From positions 4,967,501-5,031,500 of the forward strand of contig JAWQUS010000004.1 in NCBI GenBank assembly GCA_036365455.1: a stretch of DNA of 64,000 nucleotides, in the 5' to 3' direction. The translations under genes were made by a program, and so were the position numbers. Shown here in pieces: positions 41,305 to 51,617 of the stretch. Positions within the stretch are counted from its first letter, which is position 1, and every line of letters begins with the position of its first letter. The notes under the pieces are model-generated. The model saw only the letters and a list, made by a program, of their open reading frames with translations, did not search any database and was not told the origin of the DNA. Source of the DNA: Macrosoma leucophasiata. Lineage: Eukaryota > Arthropoda > Insecta > Lepidoptera > Hedylidae.

Positions 41305-41500
41305 GGATTAGTCTTGGTGTTTCTGGGCCTCTGCAACCATGTACATTTGCATTGTATATCTGTTAACTCATTCGCTCATTCGACATTCTTTCTATATGCC
41401 CACCATCGGAGCATGCCTTTATTTAATTGTGACACCAATACTCTCATTCACACGAAGACTCTTTCTTACATCATCATTACGAACGCCATGGGTGAGCGAT
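41305..41500 (-). mobile_element. LINE-D fragment, upstream part only
   Basis: Covers the region 5' of the usual D tail (TGGGCCTCTGCAACCATG, CATTCGCTCATTCGACATTC, CACACGAAGACTCTTTCTTA). The last part and the TATG tail are missing. It matches the extra sequence in the 10.4 kb copy. Confidence 0.6.
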
Positions 41501-41539
41501 TATCAAAATATTAAAGGAAGTATTTTATTACAAAAGAAA

Positions 41540-42080
41540 AATTAAGAACACTCCTTTTCTATTTTCGCTTAAGCATTCGAGAAATGTACACAATTACTAA
41601 TATGGGAGGTACGAAAGTCAAGACATTTACAGCTGCAAATTACGAACCAGTCCTTATATATATAAGTCTGTTTTACTACATGAAAGCAATAAACCTTGTG
41701 TTGCTGAAAAGAAGATTTATTGTTAGTTTTTTTTATACAGAGACTATTTTATCTAGGTAATATAAAACAATATGAACTCTGAAAAGAAGAAACGACAATG
41801 AAAGTTTATTCTTTCACTTTTAAAACATAAAATAATATAATATTAAAATGTTCATTGATTATGCAATTGTCAATCAACTCGTATTTGAATCTGTCTCTGA
41901 CATTCTGAATTCGTTTCTTCTTTAAAATCAGACAATTAAAAAGTTAAAAACTATAACCAAACTTCATGGTAAATAAACACACAGAGTGCGAAGAAAGAAA
42001 TAGTATTTCTTTACATATATATAGTTTTGTTAGCAATCTAGACATAATTTATTAAGCGTTTATTGATTTGTTTGTTTTTT
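41540..42080. other. Unassigned AT-rich spacer
   Basis: Only a weak Q-like piece at 41580-41680 (GTACACAATTACTAATATGG, ACAGCTGCAAATTACGAACC). Otherwise nothing is recognised. Confidence 0.35.
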
Positions 42081-42082
42081 TT

Positions 42083-42367
42083 TGTAGTAGAAGTGGCAAA
42101 CAAGCATGCCGTTCACATTGATTTTAAGTGATGATTACGGTCTATAGATATTAGACACCCACACAAAGACCAAGGTCAAAATGCAGATGCATTACCACTC
42201 CTGAGGCCTAAGGTGTTATGCCTCTGTGCTGGAAATTACATGTGCCATATATTACCACCTGACCGGTACACGATAGTGCTGAAGACTACCATTTAGCGGG
42301 AAGTAAATTAGGTAATGCGGTGGTGCCCGCGCCCGCGAGCTCCGTCACTGGTGCTCTACCACCAGTA
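42083..42367 (-). mobile_element. Repeat C copy, minus
   Basis: Full length with a small insertion (ATAGATATTAGACACCC). Confidence 0.85.
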
Positions 42368-42409
42368 AAAACTACTGTTGGAATAGTTAAAAATAAGGTT
42401 CCCGTTTTT

Positions 42410-42605
42410 TATGTCTTATGGTTGATAGACAAGCAGACGGGCCACCTGATGGAAAGTGGTCACCGTGGCCTATGAACATTTGCAACACCAGGATAATTGT
42501 CAATGTGCTGCCAGGTCTGAAGGACTCTTTTGGTGCCACTTTTGAAAAACCCCATAGTAGCAAGGAGATCATCTCAGAGGGCAGTTCATTCTACAATTCT
42601 GTTTT
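42410..42605 (+). repeat. Repeat J copy, best preserved
   Basis: CACCTGATGGAAAGTGGTCA, CCTATGAACATTTGCAACAC, AAGGACTCTTTTGGTGCCAC and AGAGGGCAGTTCATTCTACA in order. Confidence 0.65.
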
Positions 42606-42829
42606 CGATTTCAATTTGTTACATAATTCTAATTTGCTAACTCGTTTTTGTTTCAGTTTGTAGCATCAAATAGATTAGCTCTACCACCCTATGATAATAA
42701 ATGGTAGTGTTCAGTGTAACTGTGTTTCAGTAAGATGGTCATGTAGAAATTTTTACCTCATGCCTCATAACTAATTTTAGTATTTTCCTTGTGATCTCTA
42801 CTTATTATATCGATGTTTATTAGTTGCAG

Positions 42830-43050
42830 CATTTCAATATCCTACCAGTCCAATTATCTAAAAAATATGCACAATTTCTTATTGTAAAAGCGTGAAATCA
42901 AGACATTTATAAATGACAATTACGCAGCAGCAGTAAGCCGAACGCGGAAATCTGTTACAAATTATGTCGGCATTTGATGGATTGACATCTAATTATGTTA
43001 CAACTTCTGTTATTGACTTAAATTTGTTAAATAATTGTGATTTTCTGACA
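42830..43050 (+). repeat. Degenerate repeat Q, copy 1
   Basis: CCTACCAGTCCAATTATCT, GCCGAACGCGGAAATCTGTT and TTGATGGATTGACATCTAAT, ending TACAACTTCTGTTATTGAC. Three further copies follow at 44.94, 46.34 and 48.15 kb. Confidence 0.6.
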
Positions 43051-43063
43051 CGTATTATTTTTT

Positions 43064-43273
43064 TTATGTTATAGAAGTGACAAACAAGCATGTAGTTCAC
43101 ATTGATTTTAAGTGGAGACTGCAGCCTTTAGACACTTACACAAAGATCGAAGTCAAAATGCAGATGCGTTACCACTCCTGATGCCTAAGGTGTTAAATTA
43201 TGCGACGACGTATACCAATAATGCGGTGATGCCTATGCCCGCGAGCTCCGTCACTGGAGCTCTACCACTAGTG
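43064..43273 (-). mobile_element. Repeat C copy with internal deletion
   Basis: Minus copy whose middle (from GTGTTATGCCTCTG to GCAAGTATATT) is replaced by about 25 unrelated bases. Confidence 0.75.
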
Positions 43274-43517
43274 CTGGTAGAGTTTATATGAACAAATAGA
43301 TTAGCACTATCATCATAGGAACGTATAGCGTTGTGTAAGATGGTTCAATATACATTTTATGGATCAGATGTATCTTCAATGAGACCTCCAACTTTATGTT
43401 AATATGTAATAGGTTCAATTTTACGTAAAAGCAAATTGAACTTTTATTATTTTCGCCATTTCTTGTTTTTATAAAAGGAAGAAAAATCCCAAACTCGTAC
43501 AATACCTATCAACAAAT

Positions 43518-43620
43518 GTTGCACATCGAGCCTACGAAAGAAACAATCGGCTAGTTTTGACTTCGTAGAGCGTTATCTCTGCTACACACTGCCTACGTAG
43601 CACTCAGAGCTCGGTATTGG
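43518..43620 (+). mobile_element. MITE-N, one end
   Basis: GTTGCACATCGAGCCTACGA, GAAACAATCGGCTAGTTTTG and ACTTCGTAGAGCGTTATCTC. This matches the terminal repeat of the intact N copy at 45.64-45.86 kb. The other end is not visible. Confidence 0.65.
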
Positions 43621-43708
43621 TCATAAATAAGTCGGTGCCAAGCCTTAAACAAAAAACAATTATATTTTAATCACATAAATATGAATACGAGCAAATTAAT
43701 ACACTGAA

Positions 43709-43806
43709 CAAAACGTAACCGGCGAATCGTGAGTGTTTGCATGTATGCTTGAATTCATGCATTTACCTCTGCCTACCCCTTCGGGGATTACAGGCGTGAA
43801 GTTACG
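43709..43806 (+). mobile_element. SINE-A 3' fragment, plus
   Basis: The last 98 bp of A. It lies between inverted motifs GTCGGTGCCAAGCC (43631-43644) and GGCTTGGCACCGAC (43843-43856), so it may have landed within a foldback of unknown class. Confidence 0.75.
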
Positions 43807-44309
43807 TTTTAATACAATGAAATGCCTACTTTAGTGATTTTGGCTTGGCACCGACTTCAAACCTATAAGTTAATAGCACATATAAATAATAGGTAGTATA
43901 TAATTGCAATTAAATCCTTATTATTTTTTACTTTTCCGTTTTGAAGTCGGTTTTTCTTAACGTAGTTATATATTATTTATTTAATACTTTTTAGTTTATT
44001 GCTGCATTGTCAATTAGATTAATGTTCACATGTGTTAAATTTGTGAAATCTGACTCTTTTACCTAATTTAAATTGTTTAGGTGTGTCGATACAAAATGAT
44101 TACACGACTATACGAAATCAATGAAAAAAATTTATCCACGAAGGAGTAAATAAACAGTGTTGTGCCGTCGATGAATAAATGTGTCATTGTCACTTGTTGT
44201 CATCTTGTTGTCATGCGCATTAGGACTATCTATCTCACTGTATGACAACTCGCCGTCTATTCCTATTCCTTTAGTCTGAGAAAACTGATGGGCCTATCTG
44301 AATTTAATT

Positions 44310-44475
44310 TTTATGGGACCAATTCGAAACTATTTCGCATCAAACAAAGAAATAATTACGTAAATCGGTCCAGAAATCGAGACGAAATACGCGTACAAAC
44401 ATAAAAAAAAAATTTTTTTGTTTTATATTATACCGGCCGAATTGAGAACCTTCTCGTTTTTTGAACTCGGTTAAA
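44310..44475 (+). repeat. Common insect non-coding repeat
   Basis: ATGGGACCAATTCGAAACTA, AAATCGGTCCAGAAATCGAG, ACCGGCCGAATTGAGAACC and TTTTTTGAACTCGGTTAAAA. I recognise this order from lepidopteran intergenic DNA. It has no frame and no known class. Confidence 0.5.
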
Positions 44476-44504
44476 AAGTTGATCTGCTCTGCTAACTATC
44501 TCTA

Positions 44505-44810
44505 ACTGCCCCAGTAGCCTAGTGGTAGCAGGCCACAACTACTACGCTGGGGTCCCGGATTCGATTCCCGGGTCGGGGGATATTAGAGATAACGGTGTAA
44601 AATTCTTTGTCACTGGTCCTATTGGGCTTTTTCCATTTTCTGGAAGTTTCCCAGTTCCTCGAAGTTTGGTAATGTGTCCGGAGATGTCAATAGGCTCGCC
44701 ACTTCTTACATGTGCCAACACGTAACCGGCGAATCGTGGGTGTTTGCATGTATGATTTAATGCATACACCTCTGCCAACCCCTTCGGGGATTACAGGCGT
44801 GAAGTCACGT
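44505..44810 (+). mobile_element. SINE-A copy 9, plus, full length
   Basis: Head with A and B boxes (TAGCCTAGTGGTAGCAGG; GATTCGATTCC, one change) through to CTTCGGGGATTACAGGCG. Confidence 0.88.
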
Positions 44811-44939
44811 TGACCTAAATGTTCGACAATCGTCACATAAGTTGTATGCCAAAGAGATAACGCTATACAGACCCGAAATAAGCCGAAGACTCCTTCCTTA
44901 TATCGATCTGAAATATTTCTTGTTCGATACTGTGTTTTA

Positions 44940-45165
44940 ATATCCCGTCCAGTCATCCTATAACTAAAAATGTGCACAATTCTTAAAATTATACGAAAAT
45001 ACTGATAGATGTTAACAGCTGCAAAGTATGAAGCAGGCTTTATCTTCTCTTCTTTTGTAAACCGAACACGGAAAGTGATCTTTCACACAATTTGCAGTCA
45101 GCGTTTGATGGATTGGCCATTGAGTAATTATTTTACTGAATTAAATGTAGTAGATTTATTTCGCA
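44940..45165 (+). repeat. Degenerate repeat Q, copy 2
   Basis: CCCGTCCAGTCATCCTATAA, TTTGTAAACCGAACACGGAA and TTGATGGATTGGCCATTGAG. Confidence 0.6.
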
Positions 45166-45216
45166 TGTAGGTACAGAAGCTCTACTACCATAGGACTATA
45201 CAGCCAAAATATTAGT

Positions 45217-45598
45217 AACTAGCGGCCCGCCCCGGCTTCGCGCGGTGCAATGTTGCCTACCCTCTCCTATTCCTCTTAGCGTGATGATTAAACATAGATA
45301 TAGCCTAAAGTCTTCCTCGATATCTTTTATAGTTTGTGCAGCGTACGCAAAATAAGTAACTTTTCTGGTTGATTTTTTACACCTTGTGTCTGAAAAACCC
45401 AAATATCTTACGGAACCCTATTTTTTCCAAAATAAAATTTAGCCTATGTTACCCGTGGATAATGTAGCTTTAGAATAATGAAAGAATATTTAAAATCGGT
45501 CCAGTAGTTATTGAGCCTATTCATTACAAACAAACAAACAAACAAACAAACAAAAAAATATTACCTCTTTATAATATTATATTATTAGTGTAGATATT
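45217..45598 (+). repeat. Repeat G copy 2
   Basis: Fullest G copy: CTAGCGGCCCGCCCCGGCTT, CCTACCCTCTCCTATTCC, ATCGGTCCAGTAGTTATTGA, a (CAAA)n stretch and TATAATATTATATTATTAGTG. Confidence 0.65.
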
Positions 45599-45643
45599 AT
45601 ATAAGTTTAAATTAGATAGAAGAATATACAGTGCTCAAGAATT

Positions 45644-45864
45644 AATATTGGACATCGAGCCTAGGAAGGAGACTTCGGCTTATTTCAGATCTGTAGAGCG
45701 TTATCTCTTTCACACCGTATCTATTTGACGTTTGTCGACCATTATGATCAAGTTTAGACCAATAGCGGACTGTCTGTGCTTATGTAGGTAGTGTGCAACA
45801 GAGATAACGCTCTACGAAGTCAAAACGAGCCGATCGTCTCTTTCGTAAGCTCGATGTGCAATAT
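45644..45864. mobile_element. MITE-N, intact
   Basis: About 220 bp with 70-bp imperfect terminal inverted repeats: AATATTGGACATCGAGCC... and, on the other strand, AATATTGCACATCGAGCT.... Both contain GTAGAGCGTTATCTCT. The centre is short and non-coding. No target duplication was clear. Confidence 0.75.
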
Positions 45865-45957
45865 TTATTGTTGAGTACTATAGCTAAATGTTAATGTTCG
45901 AATGAAATGGAAATATACGTTTTTCTGACCTAAACGTCTTTTTTTTTATTTGTATAG

Positions 45958-46220
45958 ACCAACGTTTGACCACCAACTCACCTGATGGAAAGTGAAGATG
46001 TAGCCGAAGATGAAGCACGTTGGTCTAGAAAGTACCTATTCACTCTAGATTTTAAGATATCCAGGTTGTAGTTTTTTGGAAACAAAGAAGCCGGCAAAGT
46101 ATTCCATATCTTAGCTGTACGTATAATAAATGTAGAGCCGAAACGCTTCGTTCTAATTTGTTGTAGGTATGTTCACTGTGTAGGGATGATATTTCGCCGT
46201 TCTCCTATTTGTTCTTCCAG
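45958..46220 (+). repeat. Repeat J-related piece
   Basis: CTCACCTGATGGAAAGTGAA, CGTTGGTCTAGAAAGTACC and TATTCCATATCTTAGCTGT. This resembles the J start followed by a different downstream module. Confidence 0.5.
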
Positions 46221-46339
46221 TTGTCTTTACATTCTTTACCACGGGACTGGCAATGTAAACGTTACTACAAACTGTCTATTTCGATATATATGCTATTTTC
46301 TTTTCTTAGACTAAAAGGAGAAGCAAAAACGTAATTTTT

Positions 46340-46545
46340 AAATTTCAGTCCAGTCATCCGAATAATACGCACAATATCTAAAACATAATGAAAATACTGA
46401 AAGAGATTTACTGCTTCGAAATATCGTCGTCAGTCATTATGTCTTCTTTTGTAAACCGAACGCGGAAAATACTCTGTTACAAATTTTGCCGTCAGCAAGA
46501 TGGATTGGCTACTAATTATGTTACAGCTTCTGTTATCAATTATTA
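46340..46545 (+). repeat. Degenerate repeat Q, copy 3
   Basis: CAGTCCAGTCATCCGAATAA, TTTGTAAACCGAACGCGGAA, TTGCCGTCAGCAAGATGGAT and TATGTTACAGCTTCTGTTAT. SINE-B then cuts into its end. Confidence 0.65.
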
Positions 46546-46548
46546 CGA

Positions 46549-46735
46549 TCCGGTTAGTCCAGCGGTGTGAGATGACCGTTTGATGAGGGTCACGGGTTCG
46601 ATCCCCGCACCGGGACAAATATCTGTATGGACTACAGATATTTCTTTCGGGTCTGGTTTGTGTATGTGTTGTATGTGCACAACGGCATCCACGACACAGG
46701 TTTATACCTACTGTGGGGCTGTGAGTGTAAGCGTA
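46549..46735 (+). mobile_element. SINE-B copy 7
   Basis: Near complete with small deletions: GATTCGA is lost before the B box, and GGGTGT is lost in GGTCTGGTTTGTG. Confidence 0.85.
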
Positions 46736-46759
46736 TAAAAAAAAACAATTTAAATTAGT

Positions 46760-47280
46760 TAAGTACATCATTATTTGCTAAATAATTTTTGCTGCTAAGA
46801 TTAGCTTTACCATAATAAGATTGTAAGGTAGATCTATTGACTGCCAATTGCTGCCTAATGACACAGTCTAATGATTTACTCAGAAACAATTGCATTATAA
46901 GCTGTATATAGTATAGGTTGGGATCCCACAGAAGAATCATTTCGTTCATCCAGATATGCTGCAAAGCTGCAAATTTTTACGCATATTTTGAATATAAAGA
47001 ATATAATTATATCCACTAGGTTGCCTATCAAAAAACTTCCGCAAGTATTTTTTTATATTTTATTTTTAAGAAAGAATTTTTTTTAACTTGTTTTTTTTCA
47101 ATAAAATATCATCCCCTTTTTGCTGCCACAGTTTGTAGCAGTAACAGATAGCTTTCCTCTTTCATCATAGTATTGTAGAGTTAATCTATTCCAACATAGA
47201 ATTGTAGAGCTGATTTATTTTCATTGCCTTATAGTACCTACCTAGAGCTCAGTACTGCTGCGTTCGTGGTGAATGATAAG
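46760..47280. repeat. Degenerate pieces of the Q-associated repeat
   Basis: ATTGTAAGGTAGATCTATTG, CATTATAAGCTGTATATAG and CAGTTTGTAGCAGTAACAGA have counterparts downstream of Q copy 4 (48380-48500). The motif AGAGCT..TCTATTC recurs at 47.2, 47.6 and 48.8 kb. Confidence 0.45.
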
Positions 47281-47835
47281 GTAGACATTTTCTTTCATAG
47301 CAAAGTTTGTAATATTATATCTTTATATATATAAATCAATTTCTGTTTGTTAGTCTCGCTAAAACTCGAGAACGGCTCTACCAATTTGGTTAACTTTGAA
47401 TTATTGTTGGAAGCCAGGAAAGGTTCAAAAGGAAAGAAAATAAGAAATTGCAGGGAAATAATAAAAAACACAATTTCATTTTTCCATACAAATAGTCCGT
47501 ATCTATCAAACCTTTGACACATTATTTCATTGTGAAGCTGTACGAAGTTTGCCGGGTCAGCTTGTAATATATAGGTTTGCTCTATCATCATATAGGTACT
47601 TGTAGAGCTGATCTATCCATTAACATCTATTCAAAATAGTGTTCTATGCAACTGTGTTCCTGTTAAATGATTATTTTGTGACCTAAATGATGACCATAAA
47701 ACCTCAACCAAGCGAAGACAGAGAACAAGTAAAGATGAATTTACCCTGATGACTGATGACGCATCAGACTTCTAGTTGATGTTTGTAAATTGATGTGCTT
47801 ATTCACAAGAAACGTCAACTACATAGGCATATTTT

Positions 47836-48110
47836 TATCTTACGAAGGTGGCAAATAAGCTTGCAGTTCACATTGATGTTAAGTCATGACTGCAGCCTAT
47901 AGACGCTTACACAAAGGCCAGAGGTCAAAATGTAGATGTGTAGCCACCCCTGAGACCTTAGTTATTATGTCTCTGTGATAGTTATTACGGGGCCATACAT
48001 TACCATCTAACCGAAAGACGATAGTGCTGAACACTTCCATTTAGCGACACATAAATTAGGTAATGCGGTGGTGCCTACGCCCTTCTACACTGGAACTCTA
48101 CCACCGGTAG
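47836..48110 (-). mobile_element. Repeat C2 copy, minus, nearly complete
   Basis: Best copy of the older subfamily. It keeps both the head (CTGGAACTCTACCACCGGTA) and the tail, with GTTATTACGGGGCCATACAT in place of the younger AAATTACAGGGCCGTACAT. Confidence 0.8.
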
Positions 48111-48147
48111 AATAAAAAGTGGAAAAAAAAAAATCATTAAAAAAATG

Positions 48148-48400
48148 TCCAGTCATCTTAAAAATGAGGGAAATTCCCCAAAGATATGAAAACGCTGAAA
48201 GACTTTATATACAGAATATACGCAAGCAAAATACGGACCAGTAATTATATTCTTTTTTGTAAACCAAACGCGGAAAATGCTCTGTTACAAATTTTGCCGT
48301 CAGCAAGATGGATTAACGACTAATTATGTTACAGCTTCTGTAATCGATATAAATTATATACATCATGCTGACAATTTTTTTGTTTAGAGTTTGTAGCAAC
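48148..48400 (+). repeat. Degenerate repeat Q, copy 4
   Basis: ATGTCCAGTCATCTTAAAAA, TTTGTAAACCAAACGCGGAA, TTGCCGTCAGCAAGATGGAT and TATGTTACAGCTTCTGTAAT. It is closest to copy 3. Confidence 0.65.
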
Positions 48401-48521
48401 AGATGGAGATTTATCATAACAGGATTGTAAAGTAGATCTATTGGCGGCCAAATGTTAGTATTTTGCTCAGTAACTGCTCTATTATAAACTGACGATAAAA
48501 TGTGTATATTATAATAGAATT

Positions 48522-48803
48522 TACCGGTGGTAGAGCTCCAGTGACGGAGCTCGCGGGCGTAGGCACCACCGCATTACCTAATATACTTGCCGCTAAATGG
48601 TAGTTTTCAGCACTATCGTTTCGGTCAGATGGTAATATACGGCTCTGCAATTTCCGGCACAGAGGCAAAACACCTTAGGCTTCAGGAGTGGTAACGCATC
48701 TGTATTTTGACCTGGGTCTTTGTGTGGGTCTATAGGTTGCAGTCATCACTTAACATCAATGTGAACTGCCTGCTTGTTTGCCACTTCCATTACATTAAAA
48801 AAA
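48522..48803 (+). mobile_element. Repeat C copy, full length
   Basis: Young-type copy (ACCGGTGGTAGAGCTCCAGT to CCATTACATTAAAAAAA). Confidence 0.88.
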
Positions 48804-48864
48804 CTAGAGCTGATCTATTCATTGCCTTATGGCCAGCTGTCAAATGATTTTATTTTGCTCAGAT

Positions 48865-48937
48865 ATCTACTTCTCTGTTATAAACTGACGGCAAAATGCT
48901 TAAAAATGCTTAAACTGACGGCAAAATGCTTAAGTTA
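48865..48937. repeat. Short tandem repeat
   Basis: AAACTGACGGCAAAATGCTT occurs twice with a short AAAATGCTT partial copy between. The same AAACTGACG occurs once near 48487 in the Q-associated sequence. Confidence 0.7.
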
Positions 48938-48975
48938 TTGTTCCGAGGCAAAATGTGATTATACAATAAATTTTA

Positions 48976-49261
48976 CACTGGTGGTAGAGTTTCAGTGTAG
49001 GAGCTAGAGGTCATATGTACCACCGCATTATCTTATCTATCTGCCGTCAAATGGTAGTGTTCAGCAGTATCGTGTTCCGGTCAGGTGGTAATGTACGGCC
49101 CTGTAATTTCCGGCACAGAGGCATAACACCTTCAGCCTCAGGAGTGGTAACGCATCTGCATTTTGACCTTGGTCTTTGTGTGGGTGTCTATAGGCTGCAG
49201 TCATCACTTAACATCAATGTGAATTGCATGCATTTGCCACTGCCATAACAAAAAAAAAAAA
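48976..49261 (+). mobile_element. Repeat C copy with C2-like head
   Basis: The head (GTTTCAGTGTAGGAGCTAGA, ATCTATCTGCCGTCAAATGG) is of the older type, while from GTTCCGGTCAGGTGG onward it matches the young type. It may be a recombinant or an intermediate subfamily. Confidence 0.8.
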
Positions 49262-49263
49262 AT

Positions 49264-49458
49264 CGTATTCCGGTTAGATGGTATGGCCCCGTAAATACCT
49301 ACTATCACAGAGACATTACAAGTTAGGTAGGTCCCGGGAGTGGCAACATTGACAACGCATTTTGACCTCAGGGTTTTTGTGTAGGTGTCTATAGGCTACA
49401 GTCAAATATAGTAAGCACTTACCATTCATGTAAGCATGCTTGTTTGTCACCTTCAAAC
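49264..49458 (+). mobile_element. Repeat C2 copy, plus
   Basis: CGGTTAGATGGTATGGCCCC, TTTTGACCTCAGGGTTTTTG and TGCTTGTTTGTCACCTTC. It sits directly after the preceding C copy's A run. Confidence 0.7.
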
Positions 49459-49595
49459 GCTTACTTCAAAAACTTAAAACGTATTTTTTTCCTACTGAAT
49501 CAGTGATAGAATAGGATCTGATTACATTTTGATCCACAGTTAAATATTATAGCACATTTTCTTATAATATTCCGATAGTCACAACAGATACTCAC

Positions 49596-49815
49596 CTCAC
49601 TAATACGTCTTTCAGTATGTACACATCACTTATACACTAAATACAAACACAACACTTAGAGACACTACGAAGGTAAGTTCCAAAGTTAAGCACGTTCTAA
49701 ATTGAATAAGCTTGCGAAAAACGAAAAACGTCCTTTCTACGCGCGCGAATCTACAGGTCTGAACCGCAGTGGCAACGAATTTCCCGCGTCCACGAACGAG
49801 CGAGATATCACTTTT
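49596..49815 (-). other. Possible untranslated first exon
   Basis: On the minus strand a GC-balanced stretch (CTCGCTCGTTCGTGGACGCG), followed by GTGTTGTGTTTGTATTTAGTG, leads to GTGAG/GTGAGTATC, a consensus donor with the intron starting at 49595. The sequence is free of repeats and resembles moth 5' UTR exons in composition. A 67-codon frame overlaps it but has no recognised motif. It could belong to the gene whose coding exon begins at 40704. Confidence 0.35.
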
Positions 49816-49832
49816 ATTCCCTACATCAAACA

Positions 49833-49847
49833 AGGATAAATATACGT
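49833..49847 (-). promoter_or_regulatory. TATA-like element upstream of the possible exon
   Basis: The minus strand reads GACGTATATTTATCC, about 30 bp upstream of the proposed exon start. Context-dependent and weak on its own. Confidence 0.25.
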
Positions 49848-49869
49848 CTGTCAGCTACTTCTCGTAGGG

Positions 49870-50290
49870 AAAATTCTGTGTACGTAGGTGAAGTTGTTTA
49901 TGTGGGAACAGTCTATTGTGTGGGTATTGAATACCTTGCAGTTTTCAATTGAAAAGTTCGCGATGGTTTTTTCAAAATGTATGCTATGATAAAAGATTGT
50001 ATATCAAAATTGCTGTGAAATATTATTTTTAGATTGTATTTTATCAACAAAGTTGAAAGCTGAATGTACATTGGGAATTATCGCTGAAAAATATTCAAGA
50101 GCACATTTGGTTTCGAATGAATTTCTTCTAGAAAAAGCATAAAGGCTCAATTTTATAAATATAACAATTGAGCACATAATATCTTTTCTCTTCCCTAAGA
50201 TTAATTAGCAAAAAATCTCGTAAGGACGTGGGGAGAGAGGGGTGATTGATCAAAATAAGTGGTTGGTAAGTAACATTAATTTAGTATTTG
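49870..50290. other. Unassigned spacer
   Basis: No recognised gene or repeat. Confidence 0.35.
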
Positions 50291-50295
50291 ATTTT

Positions 50296-50487
50296 GTTTA
50301 TGTATGTATCTTTACGCCAGATCCCTAACGGGGTAGGCAGAGAGTGTAGAGCGCCAGATATCCCGGTCCTGGCACACCTCTCGTGCCTCATCTGCCTTCA
50401 TGATTCTCTTCATACATGCACGCCGATTCCTTAGACTTTTGATCCCACCATCAGACAGAACTCGACCTATTTGGTCATGGTAGGTCA
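50296..50487 (-). mobile_element. LINE-D 3' end joined to a repeat C tail
   Basis: Minus-sense D tail (TATG)n...GGTCATGGTAG. At 50487 it is fused directly to the last 60 bp of a plus-oriented C copy (CACTTAACATCAATGTGAAC). The shared junction bases GTCA suggest recombination or template switching. Confidence 0.7.
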
Positions 50488-50547
50488 CTTAACATCAATG
50501 TGAACTGCATGCTTGTATTCCATTTCCATTACATGAAAAAAAAAAAC
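50487..50547 (+). mobile_element. Repeat C 3' end fused to LINE-D
   Basis: Only CACTTAACATCAATGTGAAC to CCATTACATGAAAAAAAAAA. Confidence 0.7.
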
Positions 50548-50549
50548 AG

Positions 50550-51130
50550 AAACTGGGCTCTACACAGCTCTACATGAGATCTGACGACTTTTTGAAAGTG
50601 TAATGCTACAGTTACACATGCTCACAAACTAATACGCAAATAAGCATGCTTATTATAAGCAATATCTCGACACACATGCTATTAAGGAGCAATTGCTCAA
50701 AAGTGCATGCTCTTGTGCTTGTAATGAGTTGTGAAAGTGTTTTCGTTGGGGTCACTTATTCGTATATTATCACCACCATCTACTACTATTGGGACTACCA
50801 TTAAAACAGAAGCAAAGTTTATATTCTATTTTCTTGTTAACCGTGAACAATTTATTTGAACATTTTTTAAGAGTCCATGTTAAGGAATTGTTTTCATATA
50901 ACATAGCCTTGAATATCTATGAAGTCAATAGAAAACAATTTATCTTTCGAATTTGGAAACTTTTATCAGAGGAACATTTAACATAAAGAAAATACATTCG
51001 TTATTGTTTAAGTAAGTTTAGTAGAATTGTATTTTCGCTTAGAAAATTTTATTATACGACGGTTTTGAGATACGACTTTTATTATTACAAGCAACGAATT
51101 TGATGAAAGTGTTTGGAGTTAGCTTCCAAC
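50550..51130. other. Unassigned spacer
   Basis: A 65-codon frame at 50789-50986 has no recognised motif and no splice or repeat context; treated as chance. Confidence 0.35.
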
Positions 51131-51136
51131 ATTATT

Positions 51137-51290
51137 TCACGTCTGTATTTCTCGAGGGAGTAGGCAGGGGTAAATGCATTTTGATACATAATCATATGGA
51201 ATCTGAAAGCTTGCTGGGAACTAGTGATCAAGAAAGAGATTATGCGTTTGAACCCTGACTGATGGTCAGGCACATTACCGAACATAGATT
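51137..51290 (-). mobile_element. Highly degenerate SINE-A copy
   Basis: TCACGTCTGTATTTCTCGAG, GGAGTAGGCAGGGGTAAATG and CAGGCACATTACCGAAC correspond in order to SINE-A motifs on the minus strand, with many changes between. Confidence 0.5.
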
Positions 51291-51303
51291 GCTATGTAGA
51301 CGG

Positions 51304-51498
51304 CCCGGTTAGTCCAGCGGTGTGAGATGACCGTTTGATTCGAAGGGTCGCGGGTTCGATCCCCGCACCGGGACAAATGTTTGTATGGCCTACAGATATT
51401 TGTTTCGGGTCTGGGTGTTTGTGTATGTGTTGCATGTGTACAACGGCACCCACGACACAGGTTTATACCTACTCTGTAAGGCTGTGAGTGTAAGCGTA
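51304..51498 (+). mobile_element. SINE-B copy 8, full length
   Basis: Clean copy with intact boxes; a short duplication (CTCTGTAAGGCTGTG) lies near the 3' end. Confidence 0.9.
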
Positions 51499-51617
51499 TT
51501 TTATTTTTATTTTATGTTTGCAAGCAAAGAAGAATTTACCAAACAACTATTGTCTATTGTGATGCTAACGCTAGCTAACGCAGCGTCATAAAATAGAGAA
51601 TAATTCATAGCAGCGTC

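Noticed and set aside
50789..50986. 65-codon frame as a small protein gene
   Set aside because: No signal, motif or context; indistinguishable from chance frames in AT-rich DNA.
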